Origin: Paenibacillus methanolicus
Lineage (GTDB): Bacteria; Bacillota; Bacilli; Paenibacillales; Paenibacillaceae
Assembly (NCBI RefSeq): GCF_008124765.1
Contig: NZ_VNHS01000002.1
Location: 434,001-498,000 of the forward strand
Length of the DNA: 64,000 nucleotides
Direction: 5' to 3'
In this document: piece by piece, positions 1 through 8,081 of the stretch
Position numbering within the stretch: position 1 is the stretch's first letter
How the letters are laid out: each line of letters opens with the position of its first letter
The notes under the pieces: model-generated
Told to the model about the DNA's origin: nothing
Databases searched by the model: none
Seen by the model: only the letters and a program-made list of their open reading frames with translations
Position numbers and translations under genes: made by a program

Positions 1-348
1 CGGTCCGAGCCAATCTTCCAATATCTCGGTCATCGTGCCGCATTGCACGCAGATCAGATGATGATGGTGGTGTTTGTTATTATCCGTTCGGAGATCGTAA
101 CGCGCCACGCCGTCGCCGAAATTCATCTTCTCCACGACGTGCAGTTCGCTTAAGAGCTCGAGCGTTCGATATACGGTCGCAAGCCCGATTTCGGGCGCTT
201 TATCTTTAACGAGCATAAACACGTCCTCGGCGCTCAAGTGATCCTCTTCGTTCTCGAGCAAGACGCGTACGGTCGCCTCACGCTGCGGGGTAAGTTTATA
301 CCCTTGTGACTGCAGCTGCTGCTTAATTTTATCAATCCGGGATTCCAT
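1..348 (-). CDS. fur: Fur-family metal-responsive repressor, 3' end cut by window
   Basis: The first 116 residues of a Fur-family regulator; the C-terminus lies outside the window. The N-terminal winged-helix DNA-binding half is seen (KLTPQREATVRVL, then GLATVYRTLELL), followed by the metal-site histidines (KHHHHHLIC) and the first CxxC of the structural zinc site (CVQCG, residues about 100-104). The family uses Fe, Zn, Mn or peroxide as signal; Fur itself is preferred because fur lies beside spoIIM and nudF in Bacillus subtilis too, but PerR or Zur cannot be excluded from this half. The start is the ATG at 348. The only stretch resembling a ribosome site is GAGGGGGGAAACC, directly before it. 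A sigma-A-type promoter lies upstream. Confidence 0.85.
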   Translation of the reverse strand, partial: MESRIDKIKQQLQSQGYKLTPQREATVRVLLENEEDHLSAEDVFMLVKDKAPEIGLATVYRTLELLSELHVVEKMNFGDGVARYDLRTDNNKHHHHHLICVQCGTMTEILEDWLGP

Positions 349-397
349 GGTTTCCCCCCTCGCATGGCTAGTACCCATCGCCGGAACATTTGCTTTC

Positions 398-427
398 ATT
401 ATAGGGGCACTTCGCGAGGAAAGTCAA
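398..427 (-). promoter_or_regulatory. sigma-A-type promoter of fur
   Basis: Read on the minus strand, TTGACT and TATAAT are separated by 18 bases, about 50 bases before the fur start. The spoIIM stop is immediately upstream. A loose inverted repeat (GAAT-C-ATTC) overlaps the spoIIM 3' end, but it is too weak to call a Fur box. Confidence 0.55.
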
Positions 428-439
428 TTTTTTTTAGAA

Positions 440-1093
440 TCATTCCAAACCTGATATGAATCCGGAATTGTCCAACAGCGGAGCGGCCCAGCGCAGAAGC
501 CCGGGCGAGACGAACGCCTCTACCATGGCGGCCGCGCCGATGACGAGTACCATCGCGACGACCGTCGACGTATGGGATAGCAGCGGCTGCGCAAGCGTAC
601 CCGAGCTGCCGAGCAGCCTTCCTTTGATGATAAACAACGAGAAGGACAGCGCAGAGACGCTGGCGATCAAGAGCGCCGGCACGACGATGAGATTATGAGG
701 GGCGACGGAGACGAGCGCGAACACGAGCCCCTTCCATTCATGCTGACTGACGAGCGTTCCGATCGCGAAACCGACGAGCACCCCTTTCAGAAAGTCGAGC
801 GCGAGCACGAGCGGCATGCCGACGACGGTAATGCCGAGTACCCACACGAGAACTAACCACTTGGCATGGAACAGCGCGCGATCCCAGAAGGCGTCTGCCC
901 CGTCAAGCGTCGCCCCTTCTTGGAGCCGAAGCGCGAACTGTCCCACCTCCGAGGCAAGCTTCTGCTGCTGGTCGAGCGTAAGCGCGCTGACGAGCAGCGC
1001 GCCGAAGACGCCGCCAACGACGAACAACACGGAGACGAATATATAAAGCGTCAATTGATCACGTACAAGCGACCCGCTAATCGGCGACCCCAT
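440..1093 (-). CDS. spoIIM: Stage II sporulation protein M
   Basis: A 217-residue multi-pass membrane protein, close to the 214 residues usual for SpoIIM. With SpoIID and SpoIIP it forms the DMP machine that thins septal peptidoglycan and drives engulfment of the forespore. Hydrophobic segments lie at about residues 16-38, 75-100, 105-120, 125-152 and 178-205. The start at 1093 is chosen over an in-frame start 66 bases upstream because GAAGGAGG sits seven bases before it, and because the sigma-E-type promoter just upstream would fall inside a longer reading frame. Its position next to fur matches B. subtilis. It appears monocistronic. Confidence 0.9.
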   Translation of the reverse strand: MGSPISGSLVRDQLTLYIFVSVLFVVGGVFGALLVSALTLDQQQKLASEVGQFALRLQEGATLDGADAFWDRALFHAKWLVLVWVLGITVVGMPLVLALDFLKGVLVGFAIGTLVSQHEWKGLVFALVSVAPHNLIVVPALLIASVSALSFSLFIIKGRLLGSSGTLAQPLLSHTSTVVAMVLVIGAAAMVEAFVSPGLLRWAAPLLDNSGFISGLE

Positions 1094-1123
1094 CCGCACA
1101 CCTCCTTCACAGGCTTGTACCCC

Positions 1124-1152
1124 ATTATATGAGCAAGCCCGCGAAGCTATGA
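1124..1152 (-). promoter_or_regulatory. Sigma-E-type promoter of spoIIM
   Basis: On the minus strand, TCATAGC and CATATAAT are 14 bases apart, close to the sigma-E pattern (KMATATT, 14, CATACAAT), and end about 30 bases before the spoIIM start. This fits the known mother-cell expression of spoIIM in Bacillus. Confidence 0.55.
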
Positions 1153-1258
1153 CCCTCATCCCCTACAGTCCGTTCGACGAGCGCTGCCCCGACTTGGATT
1201 CGTCCGCGCTTCGCTACTTTGGGGCCCTACGCGAGCCGCGTGATCAGCGACTTGGCTG

Positions 1259-2467
1259 CTATGCGTCGGCCCCGCTTTTGGCCACCCGCCCATAGCGCCC
1301 CCCTCCGCCCGCGTCAAGCGTAAGCTTCCCCTCTCTAGCTCTCGCGATCATCTCCGCCGTCTTGGCCGGGACGGTCTTCGCGATCTCTTCCTCCGGCGCA
1401 TCGTGCAAAATGTTCATCTCGGTGCCAAACCGGCCGAGCAGCTTCGCCATGGCCGACTTGCCGATCCCCGGCACGAACTCTAGCGGCACCTGATAGAAGT
1501 AGGGAGGCCGATCATTCGGCATATGCGCCTCCGTGCGGCCTTGCAGCGCGCCCAGCTCCTCGATTCGATCCATGACGCCGCGGGTGAGCTTCGTGCTTCC
1601 GCATTGCGCGCAGCGCTCCGTGCTTCGCTCCTCCTCCGCAAGCGACCCGCAATTCAGGCAGTAGGTGCGGTGGTATTTGCCCAGGAGCGGATTCAAACCG
1701 TAATTCGCCGCGATATGACGTCCCTCCCGCTTCTTGAGCGCCAGCGCCAGTTCCCGGAACGATGGCTCCAGCAGCCGCATCTCATTGTACTCCCGCCCGA
1801 TCTTCCCCAGCGAATGCGCGTCCGAATTGGTCACGAACGGCAACCCGTCCAGCTCCGGAATCAAGCCGGCCATCGCGCTGTCGGCGGACAAGCCGAGCTC
1901 GACCGCATCCACCTCTCCCGGATCCAGCACGTCGCTCATATAATCCGCGCAGCTGCCGTACAGGCTCTTATGCGGCGTGAATATATGAGCCGGAATGAAT
2001 AAACCGCCGCGCGCCTTCACTTCCCGCTGCAGCTCTCGCGTCGACACGTAGATCCGCTGGGAGCTCAGCTGCACATTGCGCATATGCCGGCTCATCCAAG
2101 ACGTAAAGTCGCGCATCAGCGCAAAGGTCGGCAGGAACGCCAAAAAGTGCGCCGCGCCGCGGTCCGGTTCCTTCACCTCGATCTCGGAGCCGAGCAGAAT
2201 CGTCGTGTCTTGGTATCGGATGCCGCCCCCGGCGATCTCGGCCATTTCGCCCGACTCGAGACAGTTCGCGATATCCGCCTGCACGCCAGGCGAATGGCAG
2301 TCGATAATGCCAAGCAGGCCGATGCCTTTGCGGTGCACGGCTTCTTGGGCGATCCGGTTGAACGTCAATTCCCGGCTGCCGCTGATTTTGACCGCTTCGC
2401 CGCGGCTCGTGCTGCCGATATGAATATGCAAATCCGCGAAGACGCGCGACAGCGGCTGCTCCGTCAT
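1259..2467 (-). CDS. Endonuclease Q (EndoQ)-type DNA repair nuclease
   Basis: A 402-residue PHP-fold protein. Metal ligands of the PHP site are visible: DLHIH near residue 12, an IIDCHSPG motif near 55, PAHIFTP near 160 and NSDAHS near 216. A zinc ribbon follows (CLNCG and CAQCG, about residues 273-294), then a helix-hairpin-helix-like stretch (FVPGIGKSAMAKLLGRFG). This order of PHP core, zinc ribbon and C-terminal HhH is that of EndoQ, which cuts 5' of deaminated bases such as hypoxanthine and uracil in archaea and some Bacillales. The start at 2467 has GGGGAG nine bases upstream and lies three bases after the nudF stop, so the two genes are probably co-transcribed. Function is inferred from the family. 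Confidence 0.82.
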   Translation of the reverse strand: MTEQPLSRVFADLHIHIGSTSRGEAVKISGSRELTFNRIAQEAVHRKGIGLLGIIDCHSPGVQADIANCLESGEMAEIAGGGIRYQDTTILLGSEIEVKEPDRGAAHFLAFLPTFALMRDFTSWMSRHMRNVQLSSQRIYVSTRELQREVKARGGLFIPAHIFTPHKSLYGSCADYMSDVLDPGEVDAVELGLSADSAMAGLIPELDGLPFVTNSDAHSLGKIGREYNEMRLLEPSFRELALALKKREGRHIAANYGLNPLLGKYHRTYCLNCGSLAEEERSTERCAQCGSTKLTRGVMDRIEELGALQGRTEAHMPNDRPPYFYQVPLEFVPGIGKSAMAKLLGRFGTEMNILHDAPEEEIAKTVPAKTAEMIARAREGKLTLDAGGGGRYGRVAKSGADA

Positions 2468-2470
2468 CGG

Positions 2471-3028
2471 TTAAATCTCCCCGGTCAGCCGGTAGATATG
2501 CCACGCATAGACGGCTAGCACGGTCTTCGCGTCGCTAATGCGCTCTTCTTGGATATACCGCTGCGCTTCTTCGAACGTAATGGCGCTCACGTTCAAATAT
2601 TCATCTTCGTCCGGCCGGCTCTCGCCGAGCGTCAGCTCCTCCGCGATGTAGACGTAGAGCTTCTCGTCGGCGAAGCCCGGCGACGTATAGAACGCGCTGA
2701 GCGGGCGCAGCTTGCCAGCCCGGTAACCCGTCTCCTCTTCCAGCTCGCGCGCCGCCGCGACCATCGGATCCTCGCCCGCGTCCAATTTGCCGGCTGGAAT
2801 CTCGACCTGGAATTTCTCCATCGGCTTGCGATACTGCTCCACGACGAGCATCTTATCGTCGATTAGCGCCAGCACCGCGGCTGCGCCCGGATGACGCACG
2901 ATTTCCCGCGTTGCCGTCTTTCCATCCGGCAGAGATACGGTATCGACCTGAAGCGAAATAACTTTCCCTTCGAATATCGGCTGCGTGCTCACCGTAGGCT
3001 CGCGGAATTCTTCGGTATTCTTCAACAT
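2471..3028 (-). CDS. nudF: ADP-ribose pyrophosphatase, Nudix family
   Basis: A 185-residue Nudix hydrolase expected to split ADP-ribose into AMP and ribose 5-phosphate. The Nudix box is intact: GKLDAGEDPMVAAARELEEE followed by TGY. Length and the N-terminal beta-rich region fit the bacterial NudF/YqkG type. Two ATGs lie six bases apart. The second (3028) is chosen because GGAGG is eight bases before it and only two before the first. It leads a probable two-gene unit with the EndoQ gene and is divergent from the mciZ-like gene. Confidence 0.9.
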   Translation of the reverse strand: MLKNTEEFREPTVSTQPIFEGKVISLQVDTVSLPDGKTATREIVRHPGAAAVLALIDDKMLVVEQYRKPMEKFQVEIPAGKLDAGEDPMVAAARELEEETGYRAGKLRPLSAFYTSPGFADEKLYVYIAEELTLGESRPDEDEYLNVSAITFEEAQRYIQEERISDAKTVLAVYAWHIYRLTGEI

Positions 3029-3096
3029 GTGCATTTCCTCCTTTAGTTAGGCGGATACGGATAACAAGCGGTTTGCTTTAAGCGCCTACTTGCCAT

Positions 3097-3125
3097 GCAT
3101 ATCTTGTCCTGTCTGCGCATAATCT
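3097..3125 (+). promoter_or_regulatory. Candidate sigma-E promoter for the mciZ-like gene
   Basis: GCATATC and CATAATCT are 14 bases apart on the plus strand, about 70 bases before the mciZ-like start. The -35 fits sigma-E well; the -10 deviates from CATACAAT at two positions. Sigma-E control would match MciZ of B. subtilis. This is an inference from consensus alone. Confidence 0.35.
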
Positions 3126-3196
3126 CCATTATATCAAAACAAACTGCTTACGACGGGCCCATTTGGGATTAATACCATATTAAGGAGGGAATGACC

Positions 3197-3337
3197 TTGA
3201 AACAATTTTCCGTCTCCAATCAACTAACCCTCGTCGGCAAGGCGTGGGAAATCCGCACCCGGCTCCGCAGCCTGATCGCGGAAGGACGCACGCTCGAAGA
3301 ATATTTGGGGAAACGCCAGCCGCGAAGCACGCAATAG
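3197..3337 (+). CDS. mciZ: MciZ-like mother-cell inhibitor of FtsZ (46 aa)
   Basis: A 46-residue ORF starting with TTG, with AAGGAGGG seven bases upstream; an in-frame ATG six bases earlier lies only one base from that site and is less likely. The core LTLVGKAWEIRTRLR closely matches the VVLVGKAWEIRAKLK core of B. subtilis MciZ, a 40-residue peptide that caps FtsZ filaments in the mother cell during sporulation. It continues with an acidic-basic tail (GRTLEEYLGKR). As in Bacillus it adjoins nudF, here divergently. The motif match is from memory of the Bacillus peptide, but the length, location and possible sigma-E promoter all agree. Confidence 0.8.
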   Translation: MKQFSVSNQLTLVGKAWEIRTRLRSLIAEGRTLEEYLGKRQPRSTQ

Positions 3338-3400
3338 CGATCTCCGTCGCTTCGTTACCTCGAATATCGGACTGCCGTCTACATTATATCGCCACAACAA

Positions 3401-3430
3401 AGAGCCGGACGTGGCGCCACGTCCGGCTCT
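3401..3430 (-). terminator. Rho-independent terminator of the YqjE-type peptidase gene
   Basis: A perfect 30-base palindrome (arms AGAGCCGGACGTGGC) nine bases after the peptidase stop, followed on the minus strand by TTTGTTG. It could also stop transcripts of the mciZ-like gene coming from the other side. Confidence 0.7.
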
Positions 3431-3438
3431 TGCCTGCC

Positions 3439-4572
3439 TTAGGCTTGCTTCTGCGCCGCCAGCTTAATAATTTCGAGCACGAGCTCGGTCGTCTTCACCA
3501 GATCCGCGACCTTGATGCGTTCTTTGGTCGTATGAATTTCCTCGTAACCGACCGCGAGGTTCACTGTCGGCACGCCGAGGCCGTTGAAAATATTCGCGTC
3601 GCTGCCGCCGCCGGAATGGAACAGGCGCGGCGTGCCGCCGATATTGCCGATCGCCGTCTTCGCCAATTCCACGACCGGATCGCCCTCGCCATATTGATAT
3701 GACGGATAGATCAGTTTGCTGACGAAGTTGGCCGTCGCGCCGAACTCCGCCGCAACCGCTTCCGCCGCTTCCTTCATCGCCGCCACCTGCGCGTCCAGCT
3801 TCGGCTGCACGATGCTGCGCGCTTCCGCTTCGAGCTTCACGTAATCGCACACGATGTTCGTCGCGCCGCCGCCCTCGAACCGGCCGATGTTCGCCGTCGT
3901 CTCGTGATCGACGCGACCGAGCGGCATGCGCGAGATCGCTTTGGCCGCGACCTGAATCGCGCTAATACCCTTCTCCGGATTCACGCCGGCATGCGCCGAC
4001 TTCCCGTAGAACTCGATAGTCACCTTCGCCTGCGACGGCGCCGCCACCGCGATCGAGCCGATCTCGCCGTTGGAATCGAGCGCATAGCCGAATTTCGCTT
4101 CGAGCTTCGAGCGGTCAAGCACGCTCGCGCCGACGAGACCGGACTCTTCGCCGACCGTGATGACGAATTGGATCGGCCCGTGCGCGATTCCGTTCTCCTT
4201 CAACGCGCGGATCGCTTCGAACATCGCCGCTAGGCCGGCTTTATCGTCCGAGCCGAGAATCGTCGTGCCGTCGCTGCGAATATAGCCGTCCGAGTCCAAC
4301 TGCGGCTTAATGCCTTGACCCGGCGTGACCGTGTCCATATGCGACGTGAAGAAGATCGGCACCGCGTGCTCCGCTCCGCTTGCGTTCAGCTTCGCGATCA
4401 GGTTGCCCGCGCCATGGCCCGTCTTGGCCGCCGCGTCGTCTTCCTCGACCGTCAGCCCCAGCTCCTGAAACTGCTTCGTCAGAACGTCGCAAATCTCGCG
4501 TTCGTTCTTGGTCTCGCTGTCCACCCGGACCAGCGACATAAAATGCTCCACCAAGCGGTCTTGCGATACCAT
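3439..4572 (-). CDS. M20-family metallopeptidase, peptidase T-like (YqjE type)
   Basis: A 377-residue cytosolic metallopeptidase of the M20/PepT-like group. Zinc-site motifs are seen in order: FTSHMDTV (about 75-82), TILGSDDKAGLAAM (about 104-117) with the bridging aspartate, GEESGL (about 140) with the catalytic glutamate, and IHTTKERI near the C-terminus. A dimerisation domain lies between (AHAGVNPEKG). It matches YqjE of Bacillus in length and motifs; the natural substrate of that group is not established. The ATG at 4572 is divergent from the Prli42-like gene. Confidence 0.82.
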   Translation of the reverse strand: MVSQDRLVEHFMSLVRVDSETKNEREICDVLTKQFQELGLTVEEDDAAAKTGHGAGNLIAKLNASGAEHAVPIFFTSHMDTVTPGQGIKPQLDSDGYIRSDGTTILGSDDKAGLAAMFEAIRALKENGIAHGPIQFVITVGEESGLVGASVLDRSKLEAKFGYALDSNGEIGSIAVAAPSQAKVTIEFYGKSAHAGVNPEKGISAIQVAAKAISRMPLGRVDHETTANIGRFEGGGATNIVCDYVKLEAEARSIVQPKLDAQVAAMKEAAEAVAAEFGATANFVSKLIYPSYQYGEGDPVVELAKTAIGNIGGTPRLFHSGGGSDANIFNGLGVPTVNLAVGYEEIHTTKERIKVADLVKTTELVLEIIKLAAQKQA

Positions 4573-4673
4573 TGGCTTTCCTCCATCCGTGTCTATCGTT
4601 TACAATAATACATGTAAAACTAATATATTCTGGTGCTGCTTCTATCTCAGTATCGAAAGGAGACATCGATCAT

Positions 4674-4772
4674 ATGCGCGTAAACCGGATCGCCAAAGTA
4701 TTCGTCTGGTTCATTATCATCTCCATGCTGCTCTCGACGCTGCTATTCAGCATGGGCTGGCTGTTCCAGTAA
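4674..4772 (+). CDS. Prli42-like miniprotein, stressosome anchor (32 aa)
   Basis: A 32-residue protein: basic N-terminus MRVNRIAKV, then one hydrophobic helix (FVWFIIISMLLSTLLF) ending in GWLFQ. This is the form of Prli42, a miniprotein that links the stressosome to the membrane in Listeria and is conserved in Firmicutes. GAAAGGAG lies 11 bases before the ATG, slightly far. The last 30 bases overlap the 3' end of lipB on the opposite strand. No stressosome gene (rsbR, rsbS) is in the window, so the role is inferred from shape alone. Confidence 0.65.
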   Translation: MRVNRIAKVFVWFIIISMLLSTLLFSMGWLFQ

Positions 4773-5465
4773 CGCCTCCGGTATCTGAGCCGCGAACCCG
4801 AACAGACGGCTGAAATGCGGGATAAGCTCCCTCGCCGCCTGTTCGACGGACAAGTGGTTGCCCGTGATATCCGCGAAGGACGTCACGGCGTACTCCTGAA
4901 TGCCGCAAGGAATGATCCCTTTAAATCCTTCTTCCCCTATGCCGGCCCGCACGTTCAGCGCGAAGCCGTGGCTTGTGACAAAGCCGCGGCGGGCACGGCA
5001 TTTGTTGAACTTCACGCCGATGGCCGCAATCTTCGCATCTCCGACCCACACGCCCGTATACTCCGGTTTCCGCCCGCCTTCGATGCCGTAATCCGCCAGC
5101 CAGTCGATGATGACTTGTTCCAGCTGCCGCAAATACGCGTGCAGATCGAGACCGACCGCGTCCAAATAGATGAGCGGATAGCCGACGAGCTGTCCGGGTC
5201 CGTGGTACGTGATGTCGCCGCCCCGATCGATCTGGAACAGCTCAATGCCGCGCGCCCGCAGCTCTTCCTCCGAATACAGCAGATGCTCCGGATGGCGCTG
5301 CGAGCCGATCGTATACGTCGGCGGATGCTGGAGGAGCATCAATTTCTCGACGTGCCCCTCCTTATCGATGCCTTTCACGTACGTCTTCTGCAGATCCCAA
5401 GCTTCAGCATAGCCGATCAGCTTGTCATAGCTGACGTCGAGCGGTGTCGCGCTTGCCGTCGTCAT
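4743..5465 (-). CDS. lipB: Lipoyl(octanoyl) transferase
   Basis: A 240-residue LipB-type enzyme, which moves the octanoyl group from acyl carrier protein to lipoyl domains. Family motifs are present: RGGDITYHGPGQLVGYPL (about 80-97), YTGVWVGDAKIAAIGVK with the catalytic lysine (about 135-152), and the catalytic cysteine in GIIPCGI (about 190). It starts 16 bases after the bkdB stop, with GAGGCGATG upstream, so it is probably the last gene of the branched-chain dehydrogenase operon and acylates BkdB, its direct neighbour. B. subtilis uses LipM and LipL for this step, so a LipB is a difference from that model. Confidence 0.9.
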   Translation of the reverse strand: MTTASATPLDVSYDKLIGYAEAWDLQKTYVKGIDKEGHVEKLMLLQHPPTYTIGSQRHPEHLLYSEEELRARGIELFQIDRGGDITYHGPGQLVGYPLIYLDAVGLDLHAYLRQLEQVIIDWLADYGIEGGRKPEYTGVWVGDAKIAAIGVKFNKCRARRGFVTSHGFALNVRAGIGEEGFKGIIPCGIQEYAVTSFADITGNHLSVEQAARELIPHFSRLFGFAAQIPEALLEQPAHAE

Positions 5466-5481
5466 GCTTCATCGCCTCGTT

Positions 5482-6837
5482 TCAGTACAATTTCGTCTCC
5501 GCGTCGAACGCCTCCAGCGTCTCCTTCACCTTCTGCAGGAACCGGCCGCAGATGACGCCGTCCAAGATCCGGTGATCCAGCGACAAGCAGACGTTCGCCA
5601 TGGAACGGACGGCGAGCATGTCGTTAATGACGACCGGACGCTTCACGATCGATTCGAACGTAATGATGGCGGCTTGCGGGTAGTTAATGATCGGTTGGGT
5701 CAAAATCGCGCCGAACGATCCGGTATTATTCACCGTGAACGTACCGCCTTGCACGTCGTCCAGCTTCAGCTTGCCTTCGCGCGTCTTGCGGGCGAGCACG
5801 TCGATCTCCCGGGCCAGGCCCGCAATGTTCTTCTGATCGGCGTTCTTGATGACCGGCGTAATGACCGAATCTTCCGTGCCGACCGACAGGGAAATGTTGA
5901 TATCGCGCTTGACGATGATTTTGTCGACCGCCCAGACGGAATTGATGATCGGATATTCCTTGATGGCGTTGACGACCGCCTTGATAAAGAACGCGAGATA
6001 GGTCAGATTGATGCCTTCGCGCTTCATGAATTCGTCCTTCAGCTTGTTGCGCGCCACGACGAGGTTCGTCACGTCGACTTCGATCATCATCCATCCGTGC
6101 GGAATTTCCGTCACGCTCTGGCGCATCTTCTGCGCGATCGTGTTGCGGATAGGCGTCACGTCGATGAACGTCTCGCCGCGCCCCGGAATCGGCTGGCCTT
6201 CGACCTCCACTTGCGGAATGCGCGGCGTCTCGGACAAATGCAATCCGCTCGATCGTACCGCCGCGTGCTTCGCGTCTTCCGGTTGCGCCGCGGCAGGGCT
6301 CGGAATCGCCGCCGGTTGCGTCTGAGGCGCGCTCGTCTGCCGAAGTCCGCCGGCATTGCCGCCAGCGGCGACGTAAGCCAATACGTCCTTGCGCGTAATG
6401 CGCCCGCCCAATCCCGTCCCCGGGATGAGCGTCAGATCCAGCTTGTGCTCCGCGGCCAGCTGTTGGACGGCCGGCGAATAGCGGCCTCGCATCGAATGAT
6501 CGCCTTCGGTCTGCGCCTGCTTTTGCGCACTTGCGGCGCCTGCTGCGACCTCCGTTCCGCCGCTTGCGCTGCCCGCCGCCGCCGTTCCTTCGCTTGCCGT
6601 TTCGATCAGACAGATCGGCGCGCCGACCGGCACGGTCTCGCCGGCGCCCGCCAATATTTTGACCAGCGTTCCCCGCAACGTCGACGGCAGCTCTGCCGTC
6701 ACTTTGTCCGTAATGATTTCGGCGATTGGTTCGTACATATCGACCGTGTCGCCAGGCTGCTTCAGCCATTTGTCGATCGTAGCCGACACCAGCGATTCGG
6801 CCAGCTGCGGCATGAAGACTTCCGTTACGGTTTTCAT
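5482..6837 (-). CDS. bkdB: E2 acyltransferase of branched-chain 2-oxoacid dehydrogenase
   Basis: A 451-residue dihydrolipoyl acyltransferase. Domains in order: one lipoyl domain (1-80) with the modified lysine at about 45 in TDKVTAEL; an Ala/Gly/Ser-rich linker; a peripheral subunit-binding domain (about 122-165, RGRYSPAVQQLA to RITRKDVLAYV); a second linker; and a C-terminal catalytic domain ending with the DHRILDG histidine/aspartate motif. The branched-chain rather than pyruvate type is inferred from its operon partners and from the single lipoyl domain. AGGAG lies eight bases before the ATG. A 259-base gap holding two hairpins separates it from bkdAB. Confidence 0.9.
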   Translation of the reverse strand: MKTVTEVFMPQLAESLVSATIDKWLKQPGDTVDMYEPIAEIITDKVTAELPSTLRGTLVKILAGAGETVPVGAPICLIETASEGTAAAGSASGGTEVAAGAASAQKQAQTEGDHSMRGRYSPAVQQLAAEHKLDLTLIPGTGLGGRITRKDVLAYVAAGGNAGGLRQTSAPQTQPAAIPSPAAAQPEDAKHAAVRSSGLHLSETPRIPQVEVEGQPIPGRGETFIDVTPIRNTIAQKMRQSVTEIPHGWMMIEVDVTNLVVARNKLKDEFMKREGINLTYLAFFIKAVVNAIKEYPIINSVWAVDKIIVKRDINISLSVGTEDSVITPVIKNADQKNIAGLAREIDVLARKTREGKLKLDDVQGGTFTVNNTGSFGAILTQPIINYPQAAIITFESIVKRPVVINDMLAVRSMANVCLSLDHRILDGVICGRFLQKVKETLEAFDAETKLY

Positions 6838-6893
6838 CGTATCAACTCCTGAACGTTGTTCGCGTCTTCGCGGCCTTGTATGGGCCGCATTCG

Positions 6894-6925
6894 GGAAGAA
6901 GCCGCCTACATAGACGGCAGCTTCC
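6894..6925 (-). other. Imperfect hairpin between bkdAB and bkdB
   Basis: GGAAG-AGCCGCC and GGC-AGCTTCC pair imperfectly around a short loop. No U-tract follows, so it is not a clear terminator. It could act with the adjacent palindrome to stabilise or process the operon transcript between E1 beta and E2. Confidence 0.35.
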
Positions 6926-6937
6926 CTAAGATGCTAG

Positions 6938-6979
6938 ATGAAACGGCTAACGCCGTCTTTACGGCGGAGCGCGTTTCAT
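6938..6979. repeat. Intergenic palindromic repeat, copy A
   Basis: A 42-base element with outer arms ATGAAACG/CGTTTCAT and an inner stem GCCGT/ACGGC around CTTT. A second copy lies at 11323-11365 with the same architecture, where the outermost pair is changed from A-T to G-C on both sides. It sits between bkdAB and bkdB and lacks a U-tract on either strand. Confidence 0.6.
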
Positions 6980-7096
6980 TCCGGATCAGCTGATTGGTTT
7001 GCGTTCACTATCCGAAGATTGGGAATGCAGCATTCAGCAAACGTGAATTTATATGCGTGAAACTCATAAATTCCTGCGGCCGTAGCCGTTTTCGCA

Positions 7097-8080
7097 TTAA
7101 TATTGCGCCAGCTGGCGCATCGCTTCTTTGACCTTGTCTTTGTTCAGCATGAAAAACTTCTCGCTCGGCGGATTGATCGGCATCGCCGGCACGTCCGGAC
7201 CGCACAGCCGCATGATCGGCGCATCCAGCTCGTAAAGCATTTCTTCCGCCAGAATCGCCGACACTTCGCCGCCGATGCCACCGAATTTGTTATCTTCATG
7301 AATGATGAGGACTTTGCCGGTGCGGCGCGCCGCTTCCAGAATGCCTTCCTTGTCGAGCGGCTGCAGCGTGCGCAGGTCGAGAATATGAGCCGTGATGCCT
7401 TCCTGCGCCAACTCCTCCGCCGCTTCGAGCGCGAAGTGCAGCGGCAGGCTGTAGCTGATGACCGTAATGTCGTCGCCTTCGCGCAGCACGTTGGCTTTGC
7501 CGATCGGCACGATATAGTCCGTCTCCGGCACTTCGCCGGTAACCAGCTTATAGCACTTCTTGTTCTCGAAGAATAGCACCGGATCCGGATCGCGTACGGC
7601 TGCCTTCAGCAGCCCCTTAGCGTCATACGCCGTATACGGCGCGACGATCTTCAAGCCCGGCGTGCCGAAGAAGACCGACTCCGGACATTGCGAATGGTAC
7701 AACCCCCCGAAGATCCCGCCGCCGATCGGCGCGCGGATGACGAGCGGACACGACCAATCGTTATTGGACCGGTAGCGAATCTTAGCCGCCTCGCTGATGA
7801 TCTGGTTCGTCGCCGGGAACATGAAGTCCGAATACTGCATCTCGGCGATCGGCTTCATGCCGTACATGGCTGCCCCGATCGCGGCGCCGGCGATGGCCGA
7901 TTCGGACAAAGGCGTATCCAGCACGCGCTCTTCGCCGAACTGTTCTTGAAGCCCCTTGGTCGTCGTGAACACGCCGCCCTTGACGCCGACGTCCTCGCCG
8001 AGCACGAACACGTCTTCGTCCCGCTCCATCTCTTCCTTCATGGCCAGGCGAATCGCGTCGATATATTCCATTCTAGCCAT
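7097..8080 (-). CDS. bkdAB: E1 beta subunit of branched-chain 2-oxoacid dehydrogenase
   Basis: A 327-residue transketolase-type beta subunit: pyrimidine-binding domain at the N-terminus (MARMEYIDAIRLAMKEEM, VFVLGEDVGVKGGVF), then the C-terminal transketolase domain (DLRTLQPLDKEGI, HEDNKFGGIGGEV). With BkdAA it forms the alpha2beta2 thiamine-diphosphate decarboxylase of the complex that makes branched acyl-CoA primers from keto acids of Val, Leu and Ile. The start at 8080 is preferred over one 96 bases further in, since AAGGGGG precedes it and it follows the bkdAA stop by one base. Confidence 0.9.
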   Translation of the reverse strand: MARMEYIDAIRLAMKEEMERDEDVFVLGEDVGVKGGVFTTTKGLQEQFGEERVLDTPLSESAIAGAAIGAAMYGMKPIAEMQYSDFMFPATNQIISEAAKIRYRSNNDWSCPLVIRAPIGGGIFGGLYHSQCPESVFFGTPGLKIVAPYTAYDAKGLLKAAVRDPDPVLFFENKKCYKLVTGEVPETDYIVPIGKANVLREGDDITVISYSLPLHFALEAAEELAQEGITAHILDLRTLQPLDKEGILEAARRTGKVLIIHEDNKFGGIGGEVSAILAEEMLYELDAPIMRLCGPDVPAMPINPPSEKFFMLNKDKVKEAMRQLAQY

Positions 8081-8081
8081 C

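Noticed and set aside
427-450. Possible Fur box upstream of fur
   Set aside because: Only about 9 of 14 positions fit the 7-1-7 consensus and it overlaps the spoIIM 3' end; not distinguishable from chance.
5464-6852. 462-codon open frame on the plus strand opposite bkdB
   Set aside because: It mirrors an intact E2 gene with all domains. The product is Arg/Asp/His-rich low-complexity sequence typical of antisense frames in GC-rich DNA, with no ribosome site.
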